From: Monarcha castaneiventris obscurior
Lineage: Eukaryota > Chordata > Aves > Passeriformes > Monarchidae
DNA: 64,000 nt
Direction of reading: 5' to 3'
Assembly (NCBI GenBank): GCA_026261815.1
Contig: JAMPIT010000894.1
Coordinates: forward strand, 53,197,147-53,261,146
A program made the translations under genes and the position numbers. The first letter of the stretch is position 1. Each line of letters starts with the position of its first letter. The notes beneath the pieces were generated by a model. It was not told the DNA's origin and ran no database searches. It saw nothing but the letters and a program-made list of their open reading frames with translations. This document shows, one piece after another, positions 12,500 to 45,599 of the stretch.

Positions 12500-15400
12500 A
12501 AAAGGCTTGTTTCCTTCCATTATACAGTTGCTCTGTCCACATATCCCTATTAAGAGAACCCATAGATAATCCACTATAATCATTGCCAGTCTTTTGAAAA
12601 GAAATGGGAAGTTCCAACCTATTTTGTTTCCAGATCAGAGGTAGAGCATCCTTGTAAAGCTCCTCTTATGATACTGATCTTACCTGTTTGCTTTTAGAAA
12701 GTTTATTGAAGATGATTAGCTGCATGCATTTGGGAAGATGCACTACACACAATTGTTTTCAATTCCAGGAATCAAGAAACACTGTTTAGAAGTGCCCCTA
12801 CAAGTGTTTATAAGAAATTCCCTTCCATCACCCTTTCTTTTTTCTTTAGAGGTTCAGAATAAATTTGGGGAAATGAAGGATTTTATATTCATTCTAACTT
12901 GTTCCACAAGGTACGAAGCATTTAAACACCCATGACATAAACCCCACTGATTTTATTTTAAACAGAATTTTTGGAACTAAATTCAGGTTGCCAAAACAAG
13001 AGCAGTACCTTGGATGTCATCCTTTTTTTGTGTAATAGCAAACTTAAGTCTGCCTTGAAAATTCTTAAGGAAACATATGGATAATTTCACAGAGAAGTGT
13101 CACAAACCAAAGCCCTACAGAGGAAAGTAAAAATAAACAATATCCTCTTCTCTTCACTCATCCCATTAGAATAGCAACAGAATATAAACTAAGCAAGAGA
13201 GTAATTGGTCATCCTGATGGTAAAAGTCAGCAAAGAATTGCAACTTTACAATATTACAATAACAGAAGAAAAACACAAAACTCTCACTCTAATTTGCTAT
13301 GAAGGTGAAGTAAAACTTGTCATGTAAAACTAGACAATGATGTGCAATTTCTACGTTTATTTTTGAAGAGTATACACAATAGAATCTCATTATGCAAGTC
13401 CAAAACTGCTTGGCAGCAATTGAGGGCAATGTGCTAGGGTTTGTGGTGGGGGGAGGAAGAGGAACACCAAAACACAGGATGTTACATGAAGGGTCTGTTG
13501 TGCTATGTGCTTGATTTTAATCAGTCAGGGTAACATTGATGTCACAAAGTCATGACTAAAATCACTACTTACTGCTTTGCAGGTGTAGTACCTCTCTCTG
13601 AAAGCACTAGGAATCTGTGCATTTTGCAGTCTGCCAGGTGTCACTCAGCTTATTCTCACATAATTTCATGGATCTCACCTCCTTTTAGTAACTGGATGAT
13701 CCAATGAGTGACTTGGAATCCCTTTTCACCAGGAACACTGGAAACACTCACTGCAAGCAGCACTGCCAGCAGGAGAGCCAAATGTGCTGTTGTTTACAGA
13801 GGTGGTCACCACTCTACCCCAGGAGGCAAGAGCAACCTTTTAAACAAAGGCCATTCATAACCTCCACATTTTTAAGTATTGGTCAGCCCCTCATCATTCC
13901 CCCTGTACCCCTTTTGAGCTACATTTTCTGCAGGAGACACACAGGTTCACAGTAGGGGCCCTTCCCACACTGGCACTGCTGGGACCCCCCAGCTGTGAAT
14001 TTTTGTTGTTTAAAGCCCATTCTACAGTCCGGGTCAGCATTCAGAAAAGATGGTGTTGGCATTAGCAGTTTTCCTAAACTGATTTGAAGTGTGCCCCAAG
14101 TCCTCCACACCATTCAAAACTCACTCCACAAGCACTTTCTCACCTCCATGCCACCATCTTCCAACACACTCAGCCATCACATTACCTTCACAGAGGGTCG
14201 TGCCTACCTCTGTTTGACTGCTTGTATTACTCAGCTGTGTTTAAGAGCAACCTTTATTCCTGAAATAAAATAGAAAAAAATAAAGCTTTGCTGACGCCAC
14301 CTAAAGGAAAAATAAAGAGATCTTCAGCATTTTGAAACTAGGAATATTGCAGAATTTTTAAAAATATTGTTTTGTTGGGTTTTTTTTAAATACCATTCTA
14401 GTTGGGTGTATATTTTCTGAATTTATATTCTTCCTACATGGCAAACATTCCCATTCATCAAAGACAAAGACTACTTTTCAGTGATCAACACATCCTGCCT
14501 GCTCATTTGGCCCTGCCTCCAGCTGTTACACCAAGGAGACACTTTAACAGTGACAGAAAGATCCGGCTCGTGCTGCTCCAGGAACCGGAGGCACTGGAGA
14601 GCTCGTAATTCCTGCCCAACTTCTGACCACAACCAAAATCCTCACCATACCCTGCCTCTGCTGGGTGCTGATAACAGAGCAGCTCCACCTCAGCTCCCTG
14701 CAGCCCTCTCTAACCTCCAGGGAATTCCACACTAGCTGGTATTGAATCCTGCAAGGATAGCACACAGCAACCCTCATAACTGCCCGTGGCTCACGAGGCC
14801 ATTTCCCTGTTAAAACTAATTTGTTTGGAGAGCTGCCAGGAATCTAAACTGACATTTCACTAACCCCACTGCTTGTGTTAAAGGGGTAGCTCAGCATCCA
14901 AGAGGAGCTAAAATTTTAGCTAACCAGCATTCAAATATAGTTGATTTAATTGAGAAGGGAAAGTGTTTTTAAGAGGCCAACAATCTCTTTAGGAGCTGTT
15001 GTAGTTTGAAATCCATAGGGATAGGCAAACATTTGTGTTACTCTAACAATACCTAAAACATTCACTTCTTTTAGAGTGAAAAGACAATTTAAAAAAACAG
15101 ATGCTACCCTTTTTATCAGTCCTATTTAATATGTCAAATCACATTATTTTGTCTGAATAAATATTGTAACTAAGAGTTTGTCAAAAAAAAAGGGTGAAAA
15201 CTAGACAGAGATATAACAGTATTGCTTCTCAGACTGAAAACAGTAGTGAAACATTTGCTTTAAGGCAATTGTACAAATTATCAGTGCATCCCCGTGGTTT
15301 CAGTAAATATCAGAAGTTCTTTAATGTGACATGAGTGTCAGTAAACTCCCTAAAGTAGCACTGTGTTTGGTATTTTATAACAGACATTTATTCCTCAGCT

Positions 15401-16261
15401 TGGAAGTCTGCAATTTCATCACAAATACACTCTTGAAAAGCACTGCAGAATTGGATAAGCTAAAGGAAAATGCTGTATCCTACAAAATTCAACAGTTTAC
15501 CATTTTAGCCAATAAAATTTTAGCTAATATAAGCAACTAGATTGAAAAAAGGAACTGGAATTAATTCAAGTCATGATGACAGGCTAGGACTGTGTTTATA
15601 TTAAAACAAGAAAAAAAATCCCTTAATAAAACTCACTGATTTGGAGAAGCCTCTGCTTTCTATAAATCTGTCCACACATTCAATACAACACCTTTTGAAA
15701 AAAAAAAAAAAGGTTTAAAACATGAGAGCAGTATTCACTTTTGTAAATTCTTCCTGTTGCTATCTACCTCAGCTCTCCAGTAAAGTAGTTGGAAAGAAAT
15801 AAAATCATACTATTAAGTAAGAAATACTATAGAAACCATAATTTAAAAAACCCCCATAAATCAACAATATGCTGCTTCAACAGCATCCACATTGCCACAT
15901 TGACACTGGTCATACTGGTCATTGATGCTGGTCAATCTTGCCTTACAAAAGTAACAAACAAGATACTCCTAGAACTAAGGTATTTTGTTATGCTTGCCTA
16001 GCATTATTAAAGCTGAGGCACAATAGTTGAAAAAAAATCTATTTATTGACTTTGGAAACATAAATGGTTAAACAATTTTTTCCTAGTCTTACTCATACAA
16101 AATAACTATGCTTCAGCTCTGGGCGTGCTCTGCATCGAGCCTCACAAATGGCTATAAAAGTGGTTTGGGAAAAAACTGGATCTGACTGTAGTTTGTTACA
16201 GACGATCCAACAATGTAGACACATTACCATGGCCATACTAATTGTATCTAACTTTGAATTT
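12500..16261 (+). other. Intergenic, no feature recognised
   Basis: Unique AT-rich DNA. Overlapping frames of 61-84 codons at 14,400-14,780 are on both strands of a slightly GC-richer patch and look like chance. An A run lies at about 15,700. Confidence 0.55.
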
Positions 16262-16335
16262 GGCTCTCTGAGGCAGGGATTGGCCCAATGACCCCCAGAG
16301 CCCCTTTCATTGTAAACTATGCTGTGATTCGATGA
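16262..16335 (+). repeat. CR1 LINE 3' fragment (degenerate)
   Basis: GGCAGGGATTGGCCCAATGA, then CCAGAGCCCCTTTC and CTATGCTGTGATTCGATGA, matching a diverged CR1 3' end in forward orientation. Confidence 0.75.
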
Positions 16336-16423
16336 ATGGAAACTGAAAACACATGGCAACACCTCTATTTTTTTTTTTTTCCTTTCAAGTCAACGTATTA
16401 TTATTCTATTTATAACTCAATAG

Positions 16424-16436
16424 TGCCCTCTGCTGA
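16424..16436 (-). promoter_or_regulatory. Possible CTCF-like motif
   Basis: TGCCCTCTGCTGA is the reverse complement of a CTCF core with one mismatch at its outer end. Together with 22,177 it would be a divergently oriented pair. Speculative. Confidence 0.3.
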
Positions 16437-18956
16437 TGCTTTCCTCCTCGGGTATTTGCATGGAAAAATTGTGAGGGTATGTTATGGGAATGTGTTAACA
16501 CTTTCCTTCAAATGAAGAAAGAAAAATTGCAGGATGTTCTTGTTTCATATTCAGTCAGCACAGGGCAGAGAATGTAAGTGATCAACACCTTTACCAGGTC
16601 AGTTTGGAAACTGCCTGGATATTTAAGGTCAAAGCAGGTCTCTCCTCCCTCTGCCATTAAAATTCAGGATACTTCACAGCAGCCTTCAGAGATACAGAAA
16701 AATCCTACCCAGAACACATAAAAACCTCCAAAAAGAACTATCGGCCTTCCCTGCTACAAAAATAGAAGGTGCATGCAGGTAACTTGAAGGAGGAGGTTAA
16801 AAAGGATATGACAGAGAAACCTCTCAAACCTGGAATATCAGAATTAGCAACCATTCATCTTCAACTGCCTGAGCTGTAGTTTTACATATACAAAACTGTG
16901 CAAGTGATAGAAAAAAAAACTTATTATAATCCCTAGTAAAGAGAGGATTTTGGTGTAATTTATTGTCATTACCCTTGGCAGAGTGCACTTAGGAGGGCAA
17001 CACCAAAACTGTTTTTAAGACACAGTTAAAAGGTATGTATGTACAAAACAAACATTACAATACACAACAGAAAGGCAGCTTGTCAGGATTATGACTGGCT
17101 ATTTTAGAAGTTTCTCAATTGTGTGAGAATTAAATTTTTTTAAAACTGCTACAAGGGTTTGCAAAAGAGAGTCAAAGTTCTCCCCTCAAAATTTTCAGTC
17201 TACTTAAATTTAGTTTCTAGGCAAAATTATTCCTTTTTCCAATTTTTACACTGATTTCCAAGCTTTGAAGTGCTCTGCAGAAGTGTTTTCTCTTATTTTA
17301 GTCATCATTGCTAAAACTGACTTTTTTTTCTTTTGTATTCCTACAGTCTCAATGGCCAGTAAAAGTTCCTACTAAACCTACTGTATTCCCCATTTAATCA
17401 GGAATAATAGCCTATTAGCAATCACCATGATTGAACTTTTCTGAGGGCAAGTTATACAAGTATTTTCATAATAGAGGTGAGATAGTAGGAAAAATATTTG
17501 CAGAAGTGACACTGCCATTCAGATGTACATGAATTCAAGGATTTCACATATCCTTCATAGTGTTTAAATATCTTTCCTAAGCATCTGTTTGCAAAGAACT
17601 GCTCTGTTTACATGGCCATGGAAAATAAAAATCACACTAAAGAAAGGTAAACCCCCATCTTTTTCTGCGTACTGCTGAATGGGACAGAACCACAAGGGAA
17701 ATTCAGGCTAAACTTTCTGAAAAAATCCAACAGCAAAGTTAAGCAATGAAACTGATCACCTCAAGGGTTGAAAGGTTTCCATCACTACAGTTTCAGACAG
17801 ATGGTTATCAGTATTGTATTCCTTAGGTACAGCTACTGCACAAAATACACAGCTAAATTAAGAAAGAAACCTGATTTTTAAGATTATATTAGAAAACACA
17901 ATGACCCTTGGCACTGTTAAAAAATGACTCAGTATTAGAAGTACATCTGACTAAAAATGGATGAATCCGGTTTGTTGCTTCAATTGTGTTATATTTGATT
18001 AACACAAAGGAATTATGCCTAAACAATGATTAGTTATTAACTAGTTAAAGGTGTTTCTCTTTGAAGTTTTGTGTTTCCAGCACATTATGAACTACCATAC
18101 ACACACCCTGAAACTGCAAAATAATCTGCTAAGGTGCAAAGGAGAGCCCAGTGAGATAACAAGAAGGAGTCACTTGTGAAAGCTGTACCTCCCTTCCTTT
18201 GAATGGTGTGATCTGTATGCATGTATAGTCACTTGACTGGTATAAATAAACTTTTACTCATACTTGCAGAGGCAACATAGTCCTGAGGGTTTCTTTACTG
18301 GCTTCTGAATCAACAGAATTCTTGACTGAGTTCCAGCAGTAGCTCTCTTAGTGGTAATGTGCAAGCCAGAAAAAACACAACTTGACTTTACATTGCAGGC
18401 TGAGCTTGCAGCTAGAAATGGTTTTATTTATAAACATCCTGCAGCAGGGATGGCAACTCCAGCAGCAAGGGCTACAAGGCACTAACAGTACCTGACTGCT
18501 TTGGCAAATGAAATCAGCTCAGAACTCCAGGCACACATCCATATGCATCTTACTGAGAGACAATGGTTTCATTCCTTACATGATTCCATCTTACTCCCTT
18601 TGAGGATGGTAGATACTGTTCTATTCAGTGCAAACCCCAGAATTTCCAGTCAGTTCACAATACTGCATTTCTAGAGCAGTAGCCTGCTACTGCTGTGCCT
18701 AGATTCCATTAACAACACGGGTTGAGAATACTAAATCCAACATCTCCCAGTACAACCACCATGATTTATCAGGCAATACCAGTTTTAGAAGATGCTCTGA
18801 GAAGGGGGAAGGAATCCCTCAAAACCTACAGCTGTACATTTTTTTCTCTCTCTCTTTAAGTGTGGTTACCTGCTTCTGGGAAGTTGCTTTTAACAGGTAC
18901 TCAGTTAAATCACTTTTAAATGAATACTTCTTGCTGCTCACACACCACCATTATCC

Positions 18957-19165
18957 CCTTGCCACATGGCTTTAGATGTTGAGCAAGAACATCTACCCAG
19001 AGCAAAACCTGGAGATAAGTTCCAAATGATGATCTAGTGCACCATTCCTCAGAGTACCTGTTCCCTTGCCACACAGCTTTAGAAGTTGAGCAAGAACATC
19101 TACCCAGAGCAACACATGGAAACAGGTTCCAAATGATCTAGTGAAACTTTCCTTGGAGTACCTCC
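18957..19165 (+). repeat. Diverged tandem duplication, about 107-bp period
   Basis: The unit from CTTGCCACATGGCTTTAGA through GAGCAAGAACATCTACCCAG to GAGTACCTG recurs 107 bp later as CTTGCCACACAGCTTTAGA through the same ACATCTACCCAGAGCAA to GAGTACCT. The copies differ at several sites and by small indels, so this duplication is old. No function is evident. Confidence 0.85.
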
Positions 19166-22100
19166 TTGCATCTTAAAATAACTTTTGCTTCTGGCTGATG
19201 ACATTTACTGGTTCTCTTCCAGTCTGAGGCCTTCATTCAAGAAGATAGCCAGGCTTCTGCTTAGTCCAGAATCAATGGCTCTGCTTGCATGGATCAAGTT
19301 AATTGTAAACTTACGTGTTGATAGGAGATATGAAAACAGGCTTCAAGCATGGCATCCATCCACATCACTTCTCAAATCACTGAACAAAATGTCCCTGGCC
19401 TCCCAAGAAAAATGTGGATATAAACACATCAAGTGCTAGGCAGAAACACAAAACAGACATTTCTTAAATAAATTAATAGCTAGATACACAGTGTGCTATT
19501 ACACTGGAGTTTTAAAGTAATCTGATTACTGTTTTTCATCCACAATGTAAGATGATAAAAAATAGTTCTGCATTATTAGCAAGATGCATGTTAAGACATG
19601 ACATAGAATCATTGCCATAAAGGCCAAGTTTTAAAAGTGCACATTTTCTTCCTGGGATGAAATAAATTACATATAATATTCCTACTTTACAACTCATAAT
19701 TAGATCCAGTAGAGTATTAGTTTCCATCTTGAGTGGGAAAGAAATTAAAATGATTAATCTTCTCTCCCATATAAAGATTTATTGTCTTTTCCCCTGGACC
19801 AAAAGTTATTATTGTGCCCAAGAAAAATTAATGACTTCTATCTGAAAAGTAAAAGATGTTAATAAAACATTGGGGATGAGCAAAATTAAAAGTAAATACA
19901 CTGATGAGAACATAAGTAAACCTTAATAAAGTCCCAGCATCTCTGATAATTAATGCTGTGGTTATGAGTAAATATTAGTCAACCTATACCTATGTATTCT
20001 AGCAGTGCCTCTAATGAGGTCAAAGGAAAATATCCATAAAATCTCAGTTCATGGGTACATAAACAGACAGAAGAGTTAGGTTACTTACAGTTTATTATTT
20101 TAAATGTATACAAAATATACTGAACAATTTTTTTAAAAATCTTAAAAGGTTGGGGAGTAAGTTTTTAATAATGTTAAGGGTTTACTCAAAAAACTCTTAA
20201 AAAGACAGGTTGGGTCTCCTGTTTACACCTTAAACTTTATCTATTCAGAACATCTACAGAGGCAGGAAACCCAATGCATTAATGAATTAAAATATAAATC
20301 CTACCCAGGTTCTGCAACATTCAGGACATTCATCCTTGTGCTCATGCAGACTTGGGCTTTTGCTCTCCATATTTTCAGGCGCATTAGAAATAGGCTTTAT
20401 ATTTCCAGCATATTTCTGATTGATGCAAAACAGATTCATCTCAACTTTATTGTTTTTTAACTAGATCAGTGGGTATTTGCATTCATAGGCTATTTTACAG
20501 CTCATTCAGATCTCAACTGGCAGGATAGAACTCTGCCCACAAAAAGGAAGGATGTTGATCTGTTTAAACATTGTCACTTTCGGCACTTAAATGAAAGTAG
20601 GAAGAGCTCTATAAGAGGAAAAAAAAATAAATTACATAGAGAAAAAAAACTAAATTATCAGAAAAATTATTTTGGATGCTAAATACATGAAAATCAGGGT
20701 TTTTTTCTATTTAGTTTCTACGTATGGAAGTCAGTATATAGTTTATATTATAAATAATATTAATGAAAAGGATGTTAGAACAACCAGTCACCTCCAGGAA
20801 ACAGAGAAAGATTTGTTGACATATTCCCAAAAGCTTTCTTCATCTTCAGGCTGATTCTCAGGCTTCATCCTTCCTGACAATTTCAGCTCAAGTGTTCACT
20901 GTTATTTTTGGAACTGACTTCTGCACTCAAGTCCTTGCTTTTATAATGTGTTTTCCCATCCTTAAACTTTCTGTTAAAAACTTGGGTTTTAGAAAGCATT
21001 CACGGATTTCAGAATGCAAAGAATTGTTTTAATAGGGATATAACACAAATAAGATAAATTTTAAATAAGATGAAGTTCCTCCACTATTTTCTAATATTTT
21101 CAAAAGTACCATTATACTACCAGAAGACATTGGTTTCTATATTTATTCTGTAGTCTTTTCTTTCCTTTTTCAGTACACAAGTAACATTCTATTGAATAGG
21201 AAAAGTATTTTATTCTAAGCATTTTATGAAAAACGACTGTCATTATCAAATGTCAACATTTTATGGCCAAGAACCTGTCAAAAAACCCCCAGACATTTCC
21301 AGTATACTAATTTTATCAAAAAGACTAGAGGATGATGGAGACACTAGATCTCAATGTTCTTGGGTTAGCTACTAGTATTTCCATTGAAGCATTAATATGA
21401 TTCAAAGTGTTAGAAATGTACTGTTCATTTCAAAGAATGTGGTATCAGAAGTCCTCTTGAAAGAAAGCTTTGGCAAGCAATAATCAGTGTAGTCTCCACC
21501 CCAAACTTTTGTTTTGTTTCAGTTTTCCTCCGATCAAGTGCAAGCCTTTGTAAACTAAGTATTTCTAAAAGAGAGAGATAAAAGAGAGGATAAAAGAGAA
21601 AGGATACAGAATGGCAAAATTCCTGAAGTTCATCATAAGTAAATTAATAAAAAATTAATATCTCTCTCTAGGTGTAATTTTGTTTAAAGTCTTAAAGACA
21701 CTAAGCAAACATTCTATACTAAAATTCAGTGATACCTTCGTTCTTTACATTGCAGCACTGCAATGTCATCTGATACCTCTACAGCCTTTTGTGTAATCCT
21801 CACTTGTCCTATTAATTGCTGACATGCATTTTAAACCTGTAATGCTGATGCATAATCCCTAAAAACAGCCTTCACCAGGAAGAGAAAGGGGAGGGGGGAA
21901 TAATCGGCCTTTGCCCAGTAACTCTTTGCATATGAGATGTTTATCATTGAAATAAAATCTATGATTGAACAACTCAGTGTTTATCAAACACATCTTCATG
22001 GGACAAGTAACACGTTTGACATGTTGGAAAACACTAAGCCAAAGATAAAAAGAGGACTCAATAGGAAAACCCAAAGCTATAACCAGAGAAAATGCTGAAC

Positions 22101-22176
22101 TCCTGAGTGTGAGTCCAAATCCTCTGCAAACAGAACGCTGGATAGTGACAGTGAATAGGAACCGTCCCCGTGCTTG

Positions 22177-22189
22177 CCAGAAGGTGGCA
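22177..22189 (+). promoter_or_regulatory. Possible CTCF-like motif
   Basis: CCAGAAGGTGGCA matches the CTCF core CCASYAGRKGGCR with one mismatch. A single motif match is weak evidence without conservation or binding data. Confidence 0.3.
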
Positions 22190-24380
22190 ATAATGATACT
22201 GCACTCGCACGGACAGATTTATATTTAGAAAGTTGGGGAGGATTTAAGCATTAAAAAAATTAACTCCATAGAACTGCAGTTGTACTCCTAACTTTTTATG
22301 GCACTATTCATGTCCCACTAGCCCCACAGGGGAAAGAGCAAAAGTTTCCTGAATCTTATAGCTGCCTCTCTAGGGTTTCCTAAGAGAACCTCTGAGGAGC
22401 AAAGCCAACCCAAGACTGGACTGTTTGTCCGATTAATTTTTTTAAACCACACTTTTATACCTACTAAATGCACTACAGAGGTGGTAGGTGGCTACGTGTG
22501 CAAAACCTAACAAAAACCAAACAAACAATTCCATAGATTTAGGTGACCATCTAACTCAGGAGAACATAGTTATGTTTATCAGATAAATAAGGGAAACACA
22601 ATCATTTGAAAAAGCATGAACAACAAGTAGTACCCAAAGTTACAAATCCTTTTATCCAGCATAAAATGCTGCAGCTTTTAGTAGCTATACAAAATATTTC
22701 TTGGTCTGCCAAAACACATCACCTTCCACTGAAACATTAACATAAACCAGCAGGAGCCATCCATTCTCACAGCTCTGGTTTGTGACACTGCATATTGTTT
22801 TGTAGGAAAAGAAAACCCATAACATTGCTCAAAATCCATTTAATATGGCCTGCTTCAGCATTCCTTACCAGCAGGACAGAACATCCTCACTCCTTAAAGT
22901 AACAAGTTTGAGATACACAGCTAATACAGTAGCCTCTGGAATGAGCACAATATAGAATATAGAAAATTTTATACCCATTAAACCCATTTTTAGCACATTT
23001 TAAACTAATCAGCCCAGCACTTTACTAAACCAGCTTACTACCTTTTCAATACACACATGTTGTGTCAGAGTCTAGAGTACAACAATAAGTTCTGATGGCG
23101 CTGGCCAGCACTACCCTGCCTACAGCCAAAGTTTTTCTCATAAAAATCAACTGTAAAGCCATTTTGCTACTAAAATATCCTGCTCTGACCACCCAGCTGT
23201 TTCCAATTGGGGCTTGTTTATTTAAGGACATGCACCTGAAGCCCAAATGGTAATTTGCTTGCAAAGAGTAGTGGTCAGGTAGGTAGAGGTCTTTTTTTAT
23301 TATGTTATTAAAGTAGTTTTGTTAAGCTCAATTTTCATTCCTGAAAAAAACTTGTTATTCCATGTGGTAATGAAGTTTTCAGAGACTGTTTTTTACTGTA
23401 TATAACATATATGACAACTGAAAGTTCAATTTGCTGTATCTTACTTTGTTTATGTAAGTATTTCTTGTTTGACAAGATCTTAACAATCCAAGTTTAAAAG
23501 CAGAAATTTAAATTTCCATTGTAATAAAGTCCAATGAAATAAAAACAAAAGGCAGCAGGATAAAACAAGCCTCTTTTCTTGAAATGTCCCTAAGTACTCA
23601 TAAAGTGGAAAAAAAAACCTCTTTTCACCAGAACAATAATTTACACACTAAAGGGACTCTACACAGCCAATAGTGACTTATTGTTATGAGTGTATATGGA
23701 AAAAAAAAGGAGTCTTCCTGCTTTAAACAATATAAAAGTCAATAGTATAGTAATAAAATTTTAAACTACTTAAAATGTGTGTAATAGGTTTGTATCAGGA
23801 AGCAAGAATTGTTTTCCCTCTTTAACTTTGGTTTAATATTCTTAAGGTCTGACCATTCATTAAAACTAATTTTCTGTCCATGAGGAAATCTAGTTTTCTA
23901 TAGACACTGGTGAACAAATACCTCAGGAATAGCTGCCTTTTCAGTCCAAGTAGCTTTGGCATTAACTAAAATATCTAAAAAGTAGTTTATTTCTGAAAAA
24001 ATAGCCTATAAATCAGAAAATTAGGCTTAGGAACTTTATTAATTAGCATCTGGCTTTGCATAACATTGGTTCTGGCATGTTTTTAATGCAAAAAATGCAC
24101 TCTCCCTTATATAAATTTCAACAGCATTCTGCTTTCCTGCCATATTTCTCTACAAAAGGTATTTATGGAACAACTCTACTCAAAGAGTAGGAGAAATATT
24201 TGTTACAGTGCACTGGAGCAGGTAACTCAGTTCAGAATAATTAGTGCATAAATAAAAATCTGAAGTTCACATTCAAAATGTCAAATAATTAAAAATGTAC
24301 TTACTTTGGCATCACAAAACGGGCAACACTCCAAGTCATCTTGTCATTACCTCTACAATGACACGGCTCTCTGGTGTCAT

Positions 24381-24403
24381 TATAACACTATAATAGTGTT
24401 ATA
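24381..24403. repeat. Perfect 23-bp inverted repeat
   Basis: TATAACACTAT, one base, then ATAGTGTTATA. The arms are 11 bp and fully complementary, about 780 bp upstream of the CTR9 CpG island. It could form a small cruciform or be a relic of a transposon end. Confidence 0.8.
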
Positions 24404-25365
24404 GTAATTCATACTTATTTTTAAAATAAAATTAACTAATTTAATGCCTTATAGTTGTGACTATCAATTCATTCAAAATTTTGTATTCTGTGGGTGATAG
24501 CTATAAGATAAAATCAAGTTTGCTTTAGGATTTATTAGGCTGTGTAAATGATGTCAAGGATTTTTTTTTTTTTTTTAAATCATCTCAGTAGAAATATGAC
24601 AGATCTTTTAGTCTTTTTTTTACCCCTTGGTACAACTGCAAAAATGACCAGGATGGGTCACAGGTTACTGTGCTTGCTGCGTTTGATCCAAATATGCCAT
24701 GTGTCTGCCATCGTAATTGGAAAAACACAATTTAGGAGCCCAGTTGTGTAATTCCTTCTTTACTTTGCATCTCCGTGTGGCTGAATCCCTCACACAGAGC
24801 AGGCTCCAATGTTATCAGATTCAGTATTTATCATTAAAAACGCTCACCTAACTGGAAAACAGTTGGCCCAGCTCTGGCTGAAAAATTGTAAATACGCCAT
24901 CAACAGTATTACTGTCACAGCTGAGCTAGTCGGATAGTACCAATTTGGATTTACACATTGGTTTCCCACAAATATAGGGAAAATCCGCACGTTTTAATGC
25001 ATTTATTTGGAAATCTTTTGATGATTTTGAGACGTCGTGAGGAGACGCGCCACCTGAGGGGAAGTCATGCTCCAAAGACCAGGGAGCACCCAGGCAAATC
25101 TACTCGATTTATTGGTGGGTGCGCGTACCCACAGGCACTCAGCGCTGCCTTTTGGCGTTAAATAAAGGTGTACGGACGCGTTTCCATGGGTAGCGGTGCG
25201 ACGCGGGTCGGAAGGCGCGGGCGCTGCCCTCACACCGCCCCGGGGGCGGGCCCGCTCCGCTCCGCCCCATTCCCGAGCACGTCCGGGTCGGGCGCTGCCG
25301 TGAGGGGAAGTGCGCGCGGCGGCCCCGGCCCGGCGAGCGGCGGCTCCGGCAGCGCTGTCGCCAAG

Positions 25366-44922
<19,557 letters not shown>

Positions 44923-45395
44923 AGCTGAATTGCAGCCCGTCTTTTAAAAAATGTTTCATGTAAATATATCTCAGTTATAGGAGAAATAGAATTTTTATAT
45001 TTGAAAACTGTGATTTAAAGAACCTTCATGTTTTAGTAAACTGTTGTGAGACCTTCTTGTGATTCTTTCTATTAGTTGCTAATGGATGTTTCTCTAAGTT
45101 GGCTTATGGTGTATTTTTAATTTGAAACCACTGTAGGTGCACAGAATCTGTGTCCTGTAGTCAGCACGCCGAGGATGGAATGCATGTAAAAACTATGGAA
45201 TGTAAAATCTCCTTAGGTGGTTCAGTGTGGCTAAAACCGTGTTCTGTGATTCTACATGCATAGATGGATCTTAAAATCCTACCAGATGGGACAAAGAGCT
45301 GTGGATATTTATCTTTTTCCTCACTCGGAGTAAAGGTCAGTAGGGAGGTTTTTCTTACTTTCTGTTAAAGAATAAATGTGCCACGATGTAACTCT
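44923..45395 (+). other. CTR9: CTR9 3' UTR
   Basis: This non-coding AT-rich stretch follows the TAG and contains an AATAAA at 45371-45376. A cleavage site about 20 bp further on would give a 3' UTR of about 470 nt, a reasonable size for this gene. A second signal at 45579-45584 could give a longer form. Confidence 0.7.
45371..45376 (+). terminator. CTR9: CTR9 proximal poly(A) signal AATAAA
   Basis: Canonical hexamer 449 bp beyond the stop codon, followed by a T-rich and TG-containing stretch (CTCTTTTATGTTTTC) suited to cleavage-factor binding. Confidence 0.7.
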
Positions 45396-45578
45396 TTTAT
45401 GTTTTCAAGAGTTTGTTCTTTTGCTTCTGTTTTTGTGTTAGATCAGTTGAAAAGATGCAGATCTTAGAGAAATTTTATAAACTAGTGATGCTGATGTAGA
45501 TGAAATGTTTAAATTGGCTGGTAAAGACATTTGGGAGAACTCTGTATTACTTGAGAAAGGTAAAGCTGCAAGTGTCAC

Positions 45579-45584
45579 AATAAA
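45579..45584 (+). terminator. Possible distal CTR9 poly(A) signal
   Basis: AATAAA followed by ATGTTCTTGC and a T-rich stretch. It would extend the 3' UTR by about 200 nt. Use of this site is unproven. Confidence 0.4.
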
Positions 45585-45599
45585 ATGTTCTTGCTTATT

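Larger units (their letters stand above)
16336..25159 (+). other. Intergenic upstream of CTR9
   Basis: Holds the 107-bp tandem duplication, a T run at about 24,560, a perfect 23-bp inverted repeat at 24,381-24,403 and possible CTCF-like motifs at 16,424 and 22,177. No coding exon was recognised. The last 500 bp before the CpG island are complex unique sequence that could be regulatory. Confidence 0.55.

Noticed and set aside
11940..12501. Frames of 62-86 codons on both strands
   Set aside because: They lie inside a reverse CR1 copy and are broken LINE sequence or chance.
14402..14777. Cluster of overlapping 61-84 codon frames on both strands
   Set aside because: The overlap on both strands reflects a local drop in stop codons in slightly GC-richer DNA; none has a recognisable product.
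45236..45256. GTTCTGTGATTCTAC resembling a CR1 terminal repeat
   Set aside because: Only a short match, with no CR1 body sequence upstream; likely chance within the CTR9 3' UTR.
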